The notes beneath the pieces were generated by a model. The model was given only the letters and a program-made list of their open reading frames with translations, was not told the DNA's origin and did no database searches. From Prevotella sp. E13-27 (GTDB taxonomy: Bacteria; Bacteroidota; Bacteroidia; Bacteroidales; Bacteroidaceae), in contig NZ_JALPSC010000001.1 in the NCBI RefSeq assembly GCF_023217965.1, positions 620,001-684,000 on the forward strand: a DNA stretch of 64,000 bases, read 5' to 3'. This document shows, piece after piece, positions 25,971 to 34,947 of the stretch. The translations under genes and the position numbers were made by a program. Every line of letters starts with the position of its first letter. Within the stretch, counting starts at the first letter, position 1.

Positions 25971-28900
25971 ACCTTTCAACTACCAGCATATCTATGAATA
26001 TGAATATCAAGAAACTGCTTTTGACCTTGGCATTGCCCATAAGCATTGTCACAGGCACACATGCACAGAAACTCAGCGGCTATATTGTCACATCAGCCAA
26101 CGAACCCATTGCTGAAGCGATCATCTCCAGCCCAGGTTGCGAGACAGTACGCTCAGCTGCCGATGGTAGTTTCACCATCGAAGGCATAAAAGAAGGTAAT
26201 GCGCTTACCGTCTGGCACGACGGTTTCTTCCAGCGCAGTATATATATCCTCGACAACTCTGCGAAGAATCTTCGTGTATATATGATTGAGAGCGATCGTA
26301 GCCGCTATAACGAAACAAGCGTTACACCTTTTGCCACAAAGCAAGGCGACCCGGCTGCTAACAGCATGCAAAATATCAACCGCAAGGACTTTGCTTTAGG
26401 CTCGCTGTCTATTGACAATGCACTGAAAGGAGAAATGACCGGACTGTTGGTTACCAACAAGAGCGGCATGACGGGTGAGGGAGCATACATGCAACTGCGC
26501 GGCATACGCTCACTGGTAGCAGACAATGCGCCACTCATCGTTATCAACGGGGTACCTTACATACCCGATGCAAATCTCAGCCAGATTGTCGGAGGCTACT
26601 CACGCTCACTGTTCCAGTCGCTCAACAATCAGGACATACGCAACATCACCGTTCTAAAAGGTGCTGAGGCTGCCACATACGGTTCTATGGGTAGCAACGG
26701 CGTCATAATGATTGAGACCGACCAAGCAAGCAGTACTAATATGGACACACGTATATCGTTCTCTGCTATTGCCGGTACCAACTGGAACAGTAAGCGAATA
26801 CCGCTGATGAACTCTACTGAATACAAGAACTACCTCAGCGATATTGGCCTTACCTACTATCCCAACATGGAAGCCTTCTTCAGTGACTTTAACTTCCTCA
26901 GTGACCCGAAGGCCAACAAATGGTATCTCTATCAGTATGACACCAACTGGCAGGACGAGATCTACCGCAACAGCACATCAATGGACTACTTGTTCCGCGT
27001 GGAGGGTGGTGATAACATTGCAAAGTACAACATCTCATTGGGCTATATGAGCGACGAAGGAACCCTAAAGGATACCTATAGCGATCGCTACAATGCACAG
27101 ATAAACGCCTCAGTATTGGTGAGCAAGCAATTTGAGATACGTGCAAACATCAATACTGCCTATCTCAAAGGCAAGTATCAGGAGCAAGGACTAAGCCTGG
27201 AGACCAATCCTCTGTTGGCTGCCTATCGCCGTGCGCCCCTGCTCAGCCCCTATTGGAGTGACCTTTATGGCAACCTGACCGGCAAATATGCTGATTATAA
27301 TCTGGGTGCCATCACCAATGAGAACTTCCGTGTGTCCAACCCTGTCTCACTGGTCAACACCATGATGGGCAAGAACCGCCAGTATGACATGAACACGAAG
27401 ATACATCTCATCTATACCCCCATGCGCAACCTTACCATCAACGGCATTGTTGGCATGTATTACAACTACAATCAGGAAGAGACATTTATTCCAGGTAAAG
27501 ACAATCTGGACATTGTGCCCACCTACGACCAGTACGGTCAGTCAGACAATACCGTTCGCGTAGGTACCAACCACACATTTAATATGTACTATCATCTGAA
27601 TGGCGGCTACAAGCTGAATTTCGATGAGCTGCATAAGTTCAATTTCAATGCCGGATGGCAGGTGCTTACCACTTCATACGAGTATGACGCAGGATTCGGA
27701 CGCAACTCAAACAACGACTTCTACCAGACTCTTGGTGATGCACAGTCATTAGGTAAATATTTCTCAGGTTATAACAACAAGTGGAACTGGGCCAATGGCT
27801 ATGCTCATGCCGACTGGACCTATAACAACACCGTAAAGGTGGGACTCACAGCTTCACTCGACGGAGCTTCAAGCATTGGCAAGGATGCCACCCGTCTGTC
27901 GTTCTATCCTGCTATAGATGCTGTGTTCATGGCTAAACAGGTGCCACTTTTCAACCAGATAGAATGGCTTGAGAAGCTGAATGTCTATGCTAACTACACA
28001 CTGTCAGGAAACAGCCGCTTCTCGTCAAAGTTAGGCAAATATTATTACACCTCCTATCCTTTCCAGAACATCTCCGGACTGGTGAGAGGCAATGTGCCCA
28101 ACAACGCATTGGAAGCCGAGAAAGACCGCACAGTCAACATTGGCTTAGAGACTTCATTGCTCCGCAACCGTTTGTCTCTTGGCATAGGCTATTACAACAT
28201 CCAGTCTTCTAATGTATTGGTGGCAGGCACACGTTCTGTCCTACTGGGCTCCAACACTTATTACAGCAACGAAGGCAAGTTTGAGTCACAAGGCATAGAA
28301 CTGTCTGTAGCATTCGCCCCCATTTACATGAAGGACTTCAGATGGATGGTTGGTGGAAACCTGACCACATTGCGTAACCGCGTTGTATCATTAGGCTCGC
28401 TTGGTGAGATTGTCAACACCTTAGACGATGATGCACAGGTTATCACTCGCGTGGGCGAGGACCCCTACGCTTTCTACGGACTGAAATCAATGGGCATATT
28501 AACCACCACAACTGAGGCCGAGAAAGCCAACTTGACAGCTAACGGTGAGAAATTTGTTGCCGGTGATGTTCATTTCTATGACAAGACTGGCGATGGCATC
28601 ATTGACAATCAGGACCGCGAGGTGATTGGCTCTGCCACTCCAGATTTCTATGGTTCATTCTTCACCCGCTTTGAATACAAGCAGTTTGCACTCGACATGA
28701 CGTTTGCCTACAGTGTGGGTAACGATGCTTACAATGCTGTGCGCCGCATCACAGAGTCGGGAAACAGCTTTGCCAACCAGGCTAAGTCCGTCAATCGCCG
28801 CTGGCTCATGGAAGGTCAGCAGACTGACATGCCACGAGTGCAGTACAACGACCGTGTGGGCAACAATGCATTCAGTGACCGTTGGATTGAGGACGCATCA

Positions 28901-29131
28901 TATCTGAAGCTCCGCGACGTGACCTTCAGCTACACATGGCAGAAGCCCTTGTGGAATTTCATTCAAGGAGGTACAGCCTTTATCACAGGTCAGAATCTGA
29001 TTACATTCACAAAGTATCTGGGTCTCGATCCTGAGTTCTCCTATTCTTACAGTCCGATGATGCAAGGTGTTGACTATGCTAAGGCAACTGCTCCTCGCGC
29101 TGTCAAGGTCGGTGTTAATCTGAAGTTCTAA
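25967..29131 (+). CDS. SusC-like TonB-dependent transporter, copy A second pair
   Basis: The frame encodes 1054 residues if the ATG overlapping the previous stop is used. MNMNIKKLLLTLALP from 25994 gives a cleaner signal peptide ending THAQ. The N-terminal regulatory-like domain is diverged (KLSGYIVTSANEPIAEAI). The plug has ALKGEMTGLLVTNKSGM, QLRGIRSLVADNAPLIVING and ATYGSMGSNGVIMIET, and the barrel ends VKVGVNLKF. It resembles the copy B transporter at 41907-45164 (shared DRWIEDxSYLxL and FTKYLGxDPEF) more than the first SusC of its own operon. It is followed 40 nt later by its SusD. Confidence 0.92.
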   Translation: MNLSTTSISMNMNIKKLLLTLALPISIVTGTHAQKLSGYIVTSANEPIAEAIISSPGCETVRSAADGSFTIEGIKEGNALTVWHDGFFQRSIYILDNSAKNLRVYMIESDRSRYNETSVTPFATKQGDPAANSMQNINRKDFALGSLSIDNALKGEMTGLLVTNKSGMTGEGAYMQLRGIRSLVADNAPLIVINGVPYIPDANLSQIVGGYSRSLFQSLNNQDIRNITVLKGAEAATYGSMGSNGVIMIETDQASSTNMDTRISFSAIAGTNWNSKRIPLMNSTEYKNYLSDIGLTYYPNMEAFFSDFNFLSDPKANKWYLYQYDTNWQDEIYRNSTSMDYLFRVEGGDNIAKYNISLGYMSDEGTLKDTYSDRYNAQINASVLVSKQFEIRANINTAYLKGKYQEQGLSLETNPLLAAYRRAPLLSPYWSDLYGNLTGKYADYNLGAITNENFRVSNPVSLVNTMMGKNRQYDMNTKIHLIYTPMRNLTINGIVGMYYNYNQEETFIPGKDNLDIVPTYDQYGQSDNTVRVGTNHTFNMYYHLNGGYKLNFDELHKFNFNAGWQVLTTSYEYDAGFGRNSNNDFYQTLGDAQSLGKYFSGYNNKWNWANGYAHADWTYNNTVKVGLTASLDGASSIGKDATRLSFYPAIDAVFMAKQVPLFNQIEWLEKLNVYANYTLSGNSRFSSKLGKYYYTSYPFQNISGLVRGNVPNNALEAEKDRTVNIGLETSLLRNRLSLGIGYYNIQSSNVLVAGTRSVLLGSNTYYSNEGKFESQGIELSVAFAPIYMKDFRWMVGGNLTTLRNRVVSLGSLGEIVNTLDDDAQVITRVGEDPYAFYGLKSMGILTTTTEAEKANLTANGEKFVAGDVHFYDKTGDGIIDNQDREVIGSATPDFYGSFFTRFEYKQFALDMTFAYSVGNDAYNAVRRITESGNSFANQAKSVNRRWLMEGQQTDMPRVQYNDRVGNNAFSDRWIEDASYLKLRDVTFSYTWQKPLWNFIQGGTAFITGQNLITFTKYLGLDPEFSYSYSPMMQGVDYAKATAPRAVKVGVNLKF

Positions 29132-29138
29132 AACAGAG

Positions 29139-29174
29139 AAATTAGTAATTAGAAATTAGTAATTAGAAATTATG
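29139..29174 (+). repeat. GAAATTAGTAATTA repeat at a gene junction
   Basis: A 14-bp unit is repeated about 2.5 times between the SusC stop and the SusD start, and the last partial unit contains the SusD ATG. Confidence 0.75.
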
Positions 29175-30920
29175 ATTACCAAAGATATAAAATTCCTTAT
29201 TATAGGTTTTGTTTCATTCTGCGGCTTTTCTGCTATAACGACAAGCTGTTCCGACTTCTTCGAGCCGACCACTGACGATGAACTCGACGGAAGCAAGGGA
29301 TTCACCAGCAATACTGAGATGTACACAGGCTTTCTGGGCATCATCACAAAAATGCAGGCTGTGGGTGACAAGGAGATACTGTTGACCGAAACACGCGGTG
29401 AACTCATTGAGCCCAGCGACGAGTCATCAGACGAACTCATAGCCCTCTATAACTATGAGCAGAACCTGCAGAACAACTCATACGCCAATCCAAAGGGCTA
29501 CTATGAGGTAATTTTGGCCTGCAACGACTACTTGCAGAATATGGAGAAATACAAATCAAACCCCAATGCTGACAAGGATGCTTGGAAGGCGCTCGTCTCC
29601 AGCACCATCCGCACTAAGGTATGGGCTTATAAGACATTAGCCGAGATCTATGGTCAGGCTATATGGTATGACACAAACGTTGTCACCCCTGAGCAAGCAG
29701 CCAATGGCGACGCTTATCCTGTGCTGCCATTAGACCAGATTATCGACAAATGTCTTTCTCTGATGGACAACGGCTTTGACGGTGTGCCCTCTACATTGGA
29801 AATCAACTGGATTGCCTGGCTTGATCCGTCAAACGTTTCAAGCATTGCCAGCAGCAGCTACCGTAAATGGACCTATATCGTTCCTCCCTACGCAGGGCTC
29901 TATTCCGAGCTATGTCTCTGGAAGGGAGCAGTACTGGATGCTGCAGGTACAGACGCTAAGACATATTACAAAAAGGCTGCCGACCTCATGCTTGAGGTGC
30001 TCAACAAACAGATATGTGTTACCAGCGACCCTGGTTCCAATGTCTATTGGATGCCTTCAGGTTCTACACCAGGTCACTACACCCCTATATGGAACTATGC
30101 ACAACCCTACCCCTACGAGTCGGTTTCGGCAATCATCTACGACTTCAACAACAACCAGACCAACTCATTGTTGAAGCACTTCTCCAATGAGTTCCCCAAC
30201 AAGTATCTGTTACGTCCTTCAGAGGCTGGTATTGCGCGTTTTCTCGACAAGACATTTAACCCCGGAGCTACGACCAGCGACACTCGTTACAAGTGCTGTT
30301 TTGGCAATTCCTCTGGTCAGCGCTATCTGTCGAAATTCCGCCCTGTGGGCAGTTCCGTCCGTGCCAATGCTAATCAGGATGATGTACATATCTACATCTA
30401 TCGCGCCACACAGTATCACATGATGCTCTGTGAAGCATTGAACCATCTGAAGCGATTCATCGCACTAAACGCAGTATTAAACACTGGTGTAAAATCTGGC
30501 GAACTGGACTATTGTTTCAACGCCAAGTCTTCTGAGTGGGAAGGTTTTGCCAGCACCGTTGATCCGACAAAGTGTGACTGGACAGCCGATGCCAACTGGG
30601 GCACCCGCAAATATCCGTCGCTTGGCATCCGTGGCTGTTTCAGCGGCCTCACCCCTCGCAGTCTGAAAGACAACATCATAGAATTAGGTGAGACAGCATC
30701 ACTGAAAGTAAACGACATGGCACTGCTCGACGAATCGATGCTTGAGTTCGCAGGTGAAGGTAAGGTATATCCTATGATGAACCGCATGGCTGTACGTTAT
30801 AACGACCCAGCAATCGTGGCTAACCGCGTAAAAGCTAAATACACTGACGCTGCCCTTGCTGCCACAGTTAGTGCCCGTATCATGGAAGGAGGATACTGGG
30901 TGCCGTTTAAGTTAAACTAA
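29172..30920 (+). CDS. SusD-like surface lipoprotein, copy A second pair
   Basis: This 582-residue lipoprotein ends its signal with ITTSC (Cys26), followed by SDFFEPTTDDELDGS, which is strongly acidic and fits surface export. TETRGELIEPSDESSDE, KVWAYKTLAEIYGQ and MLEFAGEGKVYPMMNRMAV follow the SusD/RagB pattern. It pairs with the preceding SusC and resembles the copy B SusD at 39963-41774 (shared FFE start, TILL/ILLT-E-RG segment). Its start codon lies in a short AT-rich repeat. Operon copy A seems to end here. The next gene has its own promoter region 195 nt further on. Confidence 0.9.
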   Translation: MITKDIKFLIIGFVSFCGFSAITTSCSDFFEPTTDDELDGSKGFTSNTEMYTGFLGIITKMQAVGDKEILLTETRGELIEPSDESSDELIALYNYEQNLQNNSYANPKGYYEVILACNDYLQNMEKYKSNPNADKDAWKALVSSTIRTKVWAYKTLAEIYGQAIWYDTNVVTPEQAANGDAYPVLPLDQIIDKCLSLMDNGFDGVPSTLEINWIAWLDPSNVSSIASSSYRKWTYIVPPYAGLYSELCLWKGAVLDAAGTDAKTYYKKAADLMLEVLNKQICVTSDPGSNVYWMPSGSTPGHYTPIWNYAQPYPYESVSAIIYDFNNNQTNSLLKHFSNEFPNKYLLRPSEAGIARFLDKTFNPGATTSDTRYKCCFGNSSGQRYLSKFRPVGSSVRANANQDDVHIYIYRATQYHMMLCEALNHLKRFIALNAVLNTGVKSGELDYCFNAKSSEWEGFASTVDPTKCDWTADANWGTRKYPSLGIRGCFSGLTPRSLKDNIIELGETASLKVNDMALLDESMLEFAGEGKVYPMMNRMAVRYNDPAIVANRVKAKYTDAALAATVSARIMEGGYWVPFKLN

Positions 30921-30954
30921 TTATAATTCCATTATAATAATAAGCTCTGAAATA

Positions 30955-31013
30955 AATTATAGCTATAATTTTCGCGATTATAGCTATAATTTTCGTATTT
31001 ATAGCTATAATTT
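30955..31013. promoter_or_regulatory. three palindromes spaced exactly 21 bp upstream of the 31116 gene
   Basis: The 16-bp perfect palindrome AATTATAGCTATAATT is at 30955-30970. Near-identical copies are centred at 30983/30984 and 31004/31005. All centres are 21 bp apart, two helical turns, so bound dimers would sit on one face of the DNA. The array ends about 35 bases before the promoter box at 31049-31056. It could be an operator array or simply a minisatellite. Confidence 0.6.
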
Positions 31014-31048
31014 ATGACCGAACACTTTTCCCTTTGAACTTATTTATT

Positions 31049-31056
31049 TACTTTTG
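31049..31056 (+). promoter_or_regulatory. candidate promoter of the 31116 gene
   Basis: TACTTTTGCG matches TAnnTTTG, 60 nt before the ATG. A TTTG at 31033-31036 is closer than usual for a -33 element. Confidence 0.5.
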
Positions 31057-31115
31057 CGTATTAATATAAACCAAACAAATCAATTAATATAATTATTAAC
31101 TAAAAACAATTAAGC

Positions 31116-33872
31116 ATGAAGAAATTATTTACACTTGCTATGTTACTTGTGCTCGCCCTCACGGTCAACGCACAGGAGACGTATCGTAAGTCGTGGGACT
31201 TCACAAAATGGAGCGCTACGACAGTGGCTAACCTGAAAGCAGAAGCTGTAAAGAGCGAAGTCAAAGACTTAGGAGACGGCAAGACACAGTTAGTCGATGA
31301 CCATGGTGCTCTTTGGTCAGACCATGAGAAGGCTGTTGGTAAAGATTGTACATCCTATGGTGCATCTAAAGACGGCAAATGTTTCTGGGCAACCAGCAAC
31401 AACAATGTTGGCGGTGACTCACTGAAGGCTAACGGTGAATTGATTCCTGAACTCGCCGGATTATACTTCAACAAGTCATATACCAGTGCACGTTCACTGG
31501 CAATTGGCGTTGACTATAACAGTGCAGGTGGCTATCAAGGAGCTTCTTACCTCTGGTTTGGAGGTTCAAAGAAAGATATTGCCGTCATCCGTGGCGTTGC
31601 GCCTGGCACAACCATTAAGATGGGTGTCGAGTCACACAAGACCACTGAAGCTCGCGGTATAGAACTCTATCTCGTTAAGAACGCCACCACATTGACGCAC
31701 GGTACAAAACTGAAGGATCCTGATGGCAATGAAGTTGCTATTCCTACAACCTATCAGGATCTTGAATGGCTTCTTCCCGCAGAAGACCAGCTGACAGATG
31801 CTGACAAGCAGATGGCTAACGAGGACGGTACATACAATGTGCTCATCTATCACACCAACGGTTGCCATGTTTACTACATCACCGTTGGCGATGGCGACTC
31901 TCCAGTTGTAGAAGATGCCAAGAAGGTGGCTTATCTGACAGGTGCATCATTCAGCGCAGATGACGACATTGCGTATATCATGCTGGATGGTAACGACAAG
32001 TTCGATGTCACTCCTGTTGCTATCTCAGCGGAAGTAACACGTGACTCTTTGGCAAACTTCGATGCAGTGGTTATCGCTCCTACAATTGGTGCTGCCGAGG
32101 CTGCTATAATAAAGCCATATATCGCTTTCCTCCCCATTGTCAACCTCAGCTCTGCAATCTATGAGCCATTAGGACTTGGTAAGGCTGTTAGCACAGAAAC
32201 CACAGACCTGACAATTAAGGATGCCGGCAATGCCATCTTCGAAGGCATGGAGGCTATCAGCTATGACGGTTTTATCGATGCCGTAGAGCTGGGCGACTAT
32301 TTTGCAAAAGACGACACACTGGCTCTGGCAGGCGAAGCTGTTGCTATCCACGCCCACAATGCCGGACGCAATGCTTATTACTATATTCCTGGCACCAACC
32401 TGAGCGAGGATGTTTATCTGAATCTTATTCCTCAGACCGTTCTTGCTGTAGCTAAGACAAAGCGCGCCATCACTGCCGTTGGCAAGCCTGCTATCACTTT
32501 CAAGCAGGAGGACGGACAGAGTATCGTGACCATCGCTGCTGCCAACAGCAAAGCCATCTATTATACACTCGACGGTACTGATCCTACCACTGCCAGCACA
32601 CTCTACACAGAGCCATTCACGCTGACCGAGGCTACTACTGTTAAGGCCTTTGCCATTGGCGACGGATATCTCGATAGTGAGATTGCTACTAACGAAGTGA
32701 CCATCGCCGTTAAAGCTGCCAAGCCAACCATCGCAATTGCACGTGAGGCAGGCAAGAGCACTGTTACACTTAATGCTGCTGAAGGCATTGACATCTACTT
32801 CAACTTCACACAGAGTGAAACTCAGGCCGAGGCACAGAAGTACGATGCTCCTATCGAGATGATGGAGCCATCCTATATCACCTTCTTTGCAGTTGGTGAG
32901 AACCTGTTGCAGTCGGATGCAACAACAGAGTTTGTTGGCATTGACGGCATAGATAAGACAAACATCCGTTGGGATATTCTTGCCCACATGGATGCCAACA
33001 AAGACGACTGGAGTACTGTTGGTAGCGAAGAAAGCCGCTCAAGCAAAGTGAACTACTTCTTCGGCAAGAACGCACAGAGCATGTACACTGATGAGATTGA
33101 GAGTCAGGAGCCTGTGAGAGACTCATTGGGCAATATTATCAAGAGCCAACTAGATCCTGAGATGGACTCTGTCTTGACAGTTTACAAGAAGGTAGAGCAA
33201 ATAGTTGTTCCCAATGTATCTAACACTTGGAAGGTGACCTCTTACGGACAGGTAATGACATGGGAGAACCCTGTTCCTGGTAAGAACGTAGGCGTTGCAG
33301 GCAGCAACTGTCCTGAACTGGCAGCAGACCACATGCCTGTCAATGGTACCGATGGTGTTACTAACTACATGTTGAACTTCAAAGGTAAGAAGTCTGGCGA
33401 GCCTTACAATGCTACCATCCAGACTGTAGAGGCTTATCAGGGTCCATTCGACATCGTCGTATACTTCAACAACGGCTCTGCAGGCAGCTATCCTAAGGTT
33501 GACGTAGAATATTCACTTGACGAGAAGGAGTGGGTTAAGATTGACACTCTTGAAACTCGTGACGTACGTCTTATGAAGCGCAATAAGCTGAGCTATGAGG
33601 GAACAGACAAAGTATTCATCCGTCTTGCTCATAAGGGTGGAAACAGCGCCGGTCAGGTGTTCGACATCTACCTGCTTAATAACGGTGAGCTCTCTCAGAA
33701 CTACAACGAGGAGGAAACAGGTATTCAGACTGTTCAGCCAGAGGGTCCAGTTGTTCGTACAGAGTTCTTCACACTGGGTGGAAGCCGCATGAACAACGCA
33801 GGCCGTGGCATACAGATTATCCGCACTACCTATGCTAACGGTACAGTAGTAACAAAGAAGGTGATCAGATAA
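31116..33872 (+). CDS. secreted multidomain protein with CHB_HEX-type repeats and a sorting-like C-terminus
   Basis: This 918-residue protein has a type I signal peptide (LALTVNAQE). The N-terminal part begins YRKSWDFTKWSATTVANL, a pattern seen in Prevotella surface proteins. A ThuA-like alpha/beta segment may lie at about 265-450 (FDAVVIAPTIGAAEA). Two chitobiase C-terminal-like beta modules follow at about 455-530 (AIYYTLDGTDPTTAST) and 535-610. The last 50 residues (TEFFTLGGSRM, RGIQIIR, VTKKVI) resemble the type IX sorting domain and match the C-termini of the proteins at 57836 and 62195. It may bind or display material handled by the Sus/FAS1 operon. No catalytic motif was recognised. 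Confidence 0.75.
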   Translation: MKKLFTLAMLLVLALTVNAQETYRKSWDFTKWSATTVANLKAEAVKSEVKDLGDGKTQLVDDHGALWSDHEKAVGKDCTSYGASKDGKCFWATSNNNVGGDSLKANGELIPELAGLYFNKSYTSARSLAIGVDYNSAGGYQGASYLWFGGSKKDIAVIRGVAPGTTIKMGVESHKTTEARGIELYLVKNATTLTHGTKLKDPDGNEVAIPTTYQDLEWLLPAEDQLTDADKQMANEDGTYNVLIYHTNGCHVYYITVGDGDSPVVEDAKKVAYLTGASFSADDDIAYIMLDGNDKFDVTPVAISAEVTRDSLANFDAVVIAPTIGAAEAAIIKPYIAFLPIVNLSSAIYEPLGLGKAVSTETTDLTIKDAGNAIFEGMEAISYDGFIDAVELGDYFAKDDTLALAGEAVAIHAHNAGRNAYYYIPGTNLSEDVYLNLIPQTVLAVAKTKRAITAVGKPAITFKQEDGQSIVTIAAANSKAIYYTLDGTDPTTASTLYTEPFTLTEATTVKAFAIGDGYLDSEIATNEVTIAVKAAKPTIAIAREAGKSTVTLNAAEGIDIYFNFTQSETQAEAQKYDAPIEMMEPSYITFFAVGENLLQSDATTEFVGIDGIDKTNIRWDILAHMDANKDDWSTVGSEESRSSKVNYFFGKNAQSMYTDEIESQEPVRDSLGNIIKSQLDPEMDSVLTVYKKVEQIVVPNVSNTWKVTSYGQVMTWENPVPGKNVGVAGSNCPELAADHMPVNGTDGVTNYMLNFKGKKSGEPYNATIQTVEAYQGPFDIVVYFNNGSAGSYPKVDVEYSLDEKEWVKIDTLETRDVRLMKRNKLSYEGTDKVFIRLAHKGGNSAGQVFDIYLLNNGELSQNYNEEETGIQTVQPEGPVVRTEFFTLGGSRMNNAGRGIQIIRTTYANGTVVTKKVIR

Positions 33873-33892
33873 ACACCTTCTTCATAACACAC

Positions 33893-33933
33893 AATAAAAA
33901 ACGGTAGCGATTCTTTCGTTACCGTTTTTTATT
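33893..33933. terminator. bidirectional intrinsic terminator
   Basis: A stem of about 17 bp (AATAAAAAACGGTA with TACCGTTTTTTATT plus inner pairs) has A and T tracts on either side. It ends the 31116 gene from the left and the rimP-nusA-infB-lipoprotein transcript from the right. Confidence 0.85.
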
Positions 33934-33952
33934 GCTGTATGTTAAAAGCGTT

Positions 33953-34945
33953 TCACTTCTTCAGATACGGCTTCAACAACCGAGAAGCCTCTTCTGTTAG
34001 ATAGGGTGCTATCTTATTGTATGGAATGACAAACGACGGCATTCCGGCTGCATAGCAGGCCACCTCATACTGCTGATAGGTGAACACAAGGCCTTCGCCT
34101 GTAGGGAAAGGCTTCAGCATCGGTAATGGTATGGTACGCTCATTACCACTAATGCCTATCTGGAGGTTCTCAAACAGCTCATTATCGGTCATCTTCACTC
34201 CATTCTCAGCGAAATAGCTCTTCAATCCTTCACGCAGCAGCGGCTGCATGGCCTCAACCTTTGTGGAGTCAACAAAATGTTCTATCAGTTTGCCGTCAAC
34301 CTTGCTGAACGTAAGGTCGCCATCGCCGCCAATTCCGCCATGGGCACCGCCGGTATAGGTATAGAACTGTGAGAGGAACGCCACATAGTTCAGTGTGTCA
34401 GCCACCTTTACAAGAGTGTAGTCATAGGCCCATGTTGGGAAAGTGCTGAGATATTCCTTACGCTGTTCGTCTGTAAACGTAGTGTCGCTGATATAGTATT
34501 TCTCTCTCTCGCTATAGTCGCTCTTGGCATCAGTGGCAACAGCCTTTGACACATTCTTGAAATAGTAGTCAAAGAATTTCCTGTTATCCACGTCCTTACC
34601 CTCAAACAAAGGGAACCGGCTATCATCCTCATAGCAATTAATATAAGATATGCACCGGCCTACTATATGACAGAGCTGGCTGCGAATAAAGCCCTCTACG
34701 CCGTCAGTAGCGGTAGGCAGTTCCATCTTCATGGACACTGAGGAGAAACGCGTTGTATCGGTCTTATAAAGCGTCTCAGTGGCTATTGTATCAAACGACA
34801 GCCCTTCTATATCTGATGAATCGCTGACGACAGTGCTGTCAGCATTATCAGAAACAGCTCCCCCTGACTTATTTGTACAGGAGGAGCTGATAGTCATGGT
34901 GCTCGCTATAGAGAAGAGAGCAACATAGAGTGATGTATGTTTCAT
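33953..34945 (-). CDS. DUF3298-type lipoprotein
   Basis: This 330-residue lipoprotein ends its signal with ISSSC (Cys23), followed by a Ser/Asp-rich linker. The C-terminal two thirds match DUF3298/DUF4163-type proteins related to the extracellular part of RsiV: YTYTGGAHGGIGGDGD is the conserved glycine-rich core, and LVFTYQQYEVACYAAGMPSFVIPY ends the domain. The cellular role is unknown, but it should be anchored in the envelope. Its ATG lies 2 nt after the infB stop, so it is probably the last gene of the rimP-nusA-infB transcript. Confidence 0.85.
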   Translation of the reverse strand: MKHTSLYVALFSIASTMTISSSCTNKSGGAVSDNADSTVVSDSSDIEGLSFDTIATETLYKTDTTRFSSVSMKMELPTATDGVEGFIRSQLCHIVGRCISYINCYEDDSRFPLFEGKDVDNRKFFDYYFKNVSKAVATDAKSDYSEREKYYISDTTFTDEQRKEYLSTFPTWAYDYTLVKVADTLNYVAFLSQFYTYTGGAHGGIGGDGDLTFSKVDGKLIEHFVDSTKVEAMQPLLREGLKSYFAENGVKMTDNELFENLQIGISGNERTIPLPMLKPFPTGEGLVFTYQQYEVACYAAGMPSFVIPYNKIAPYLTEEASRLLKPYLKK

Positions 34946-34947
34946 TA

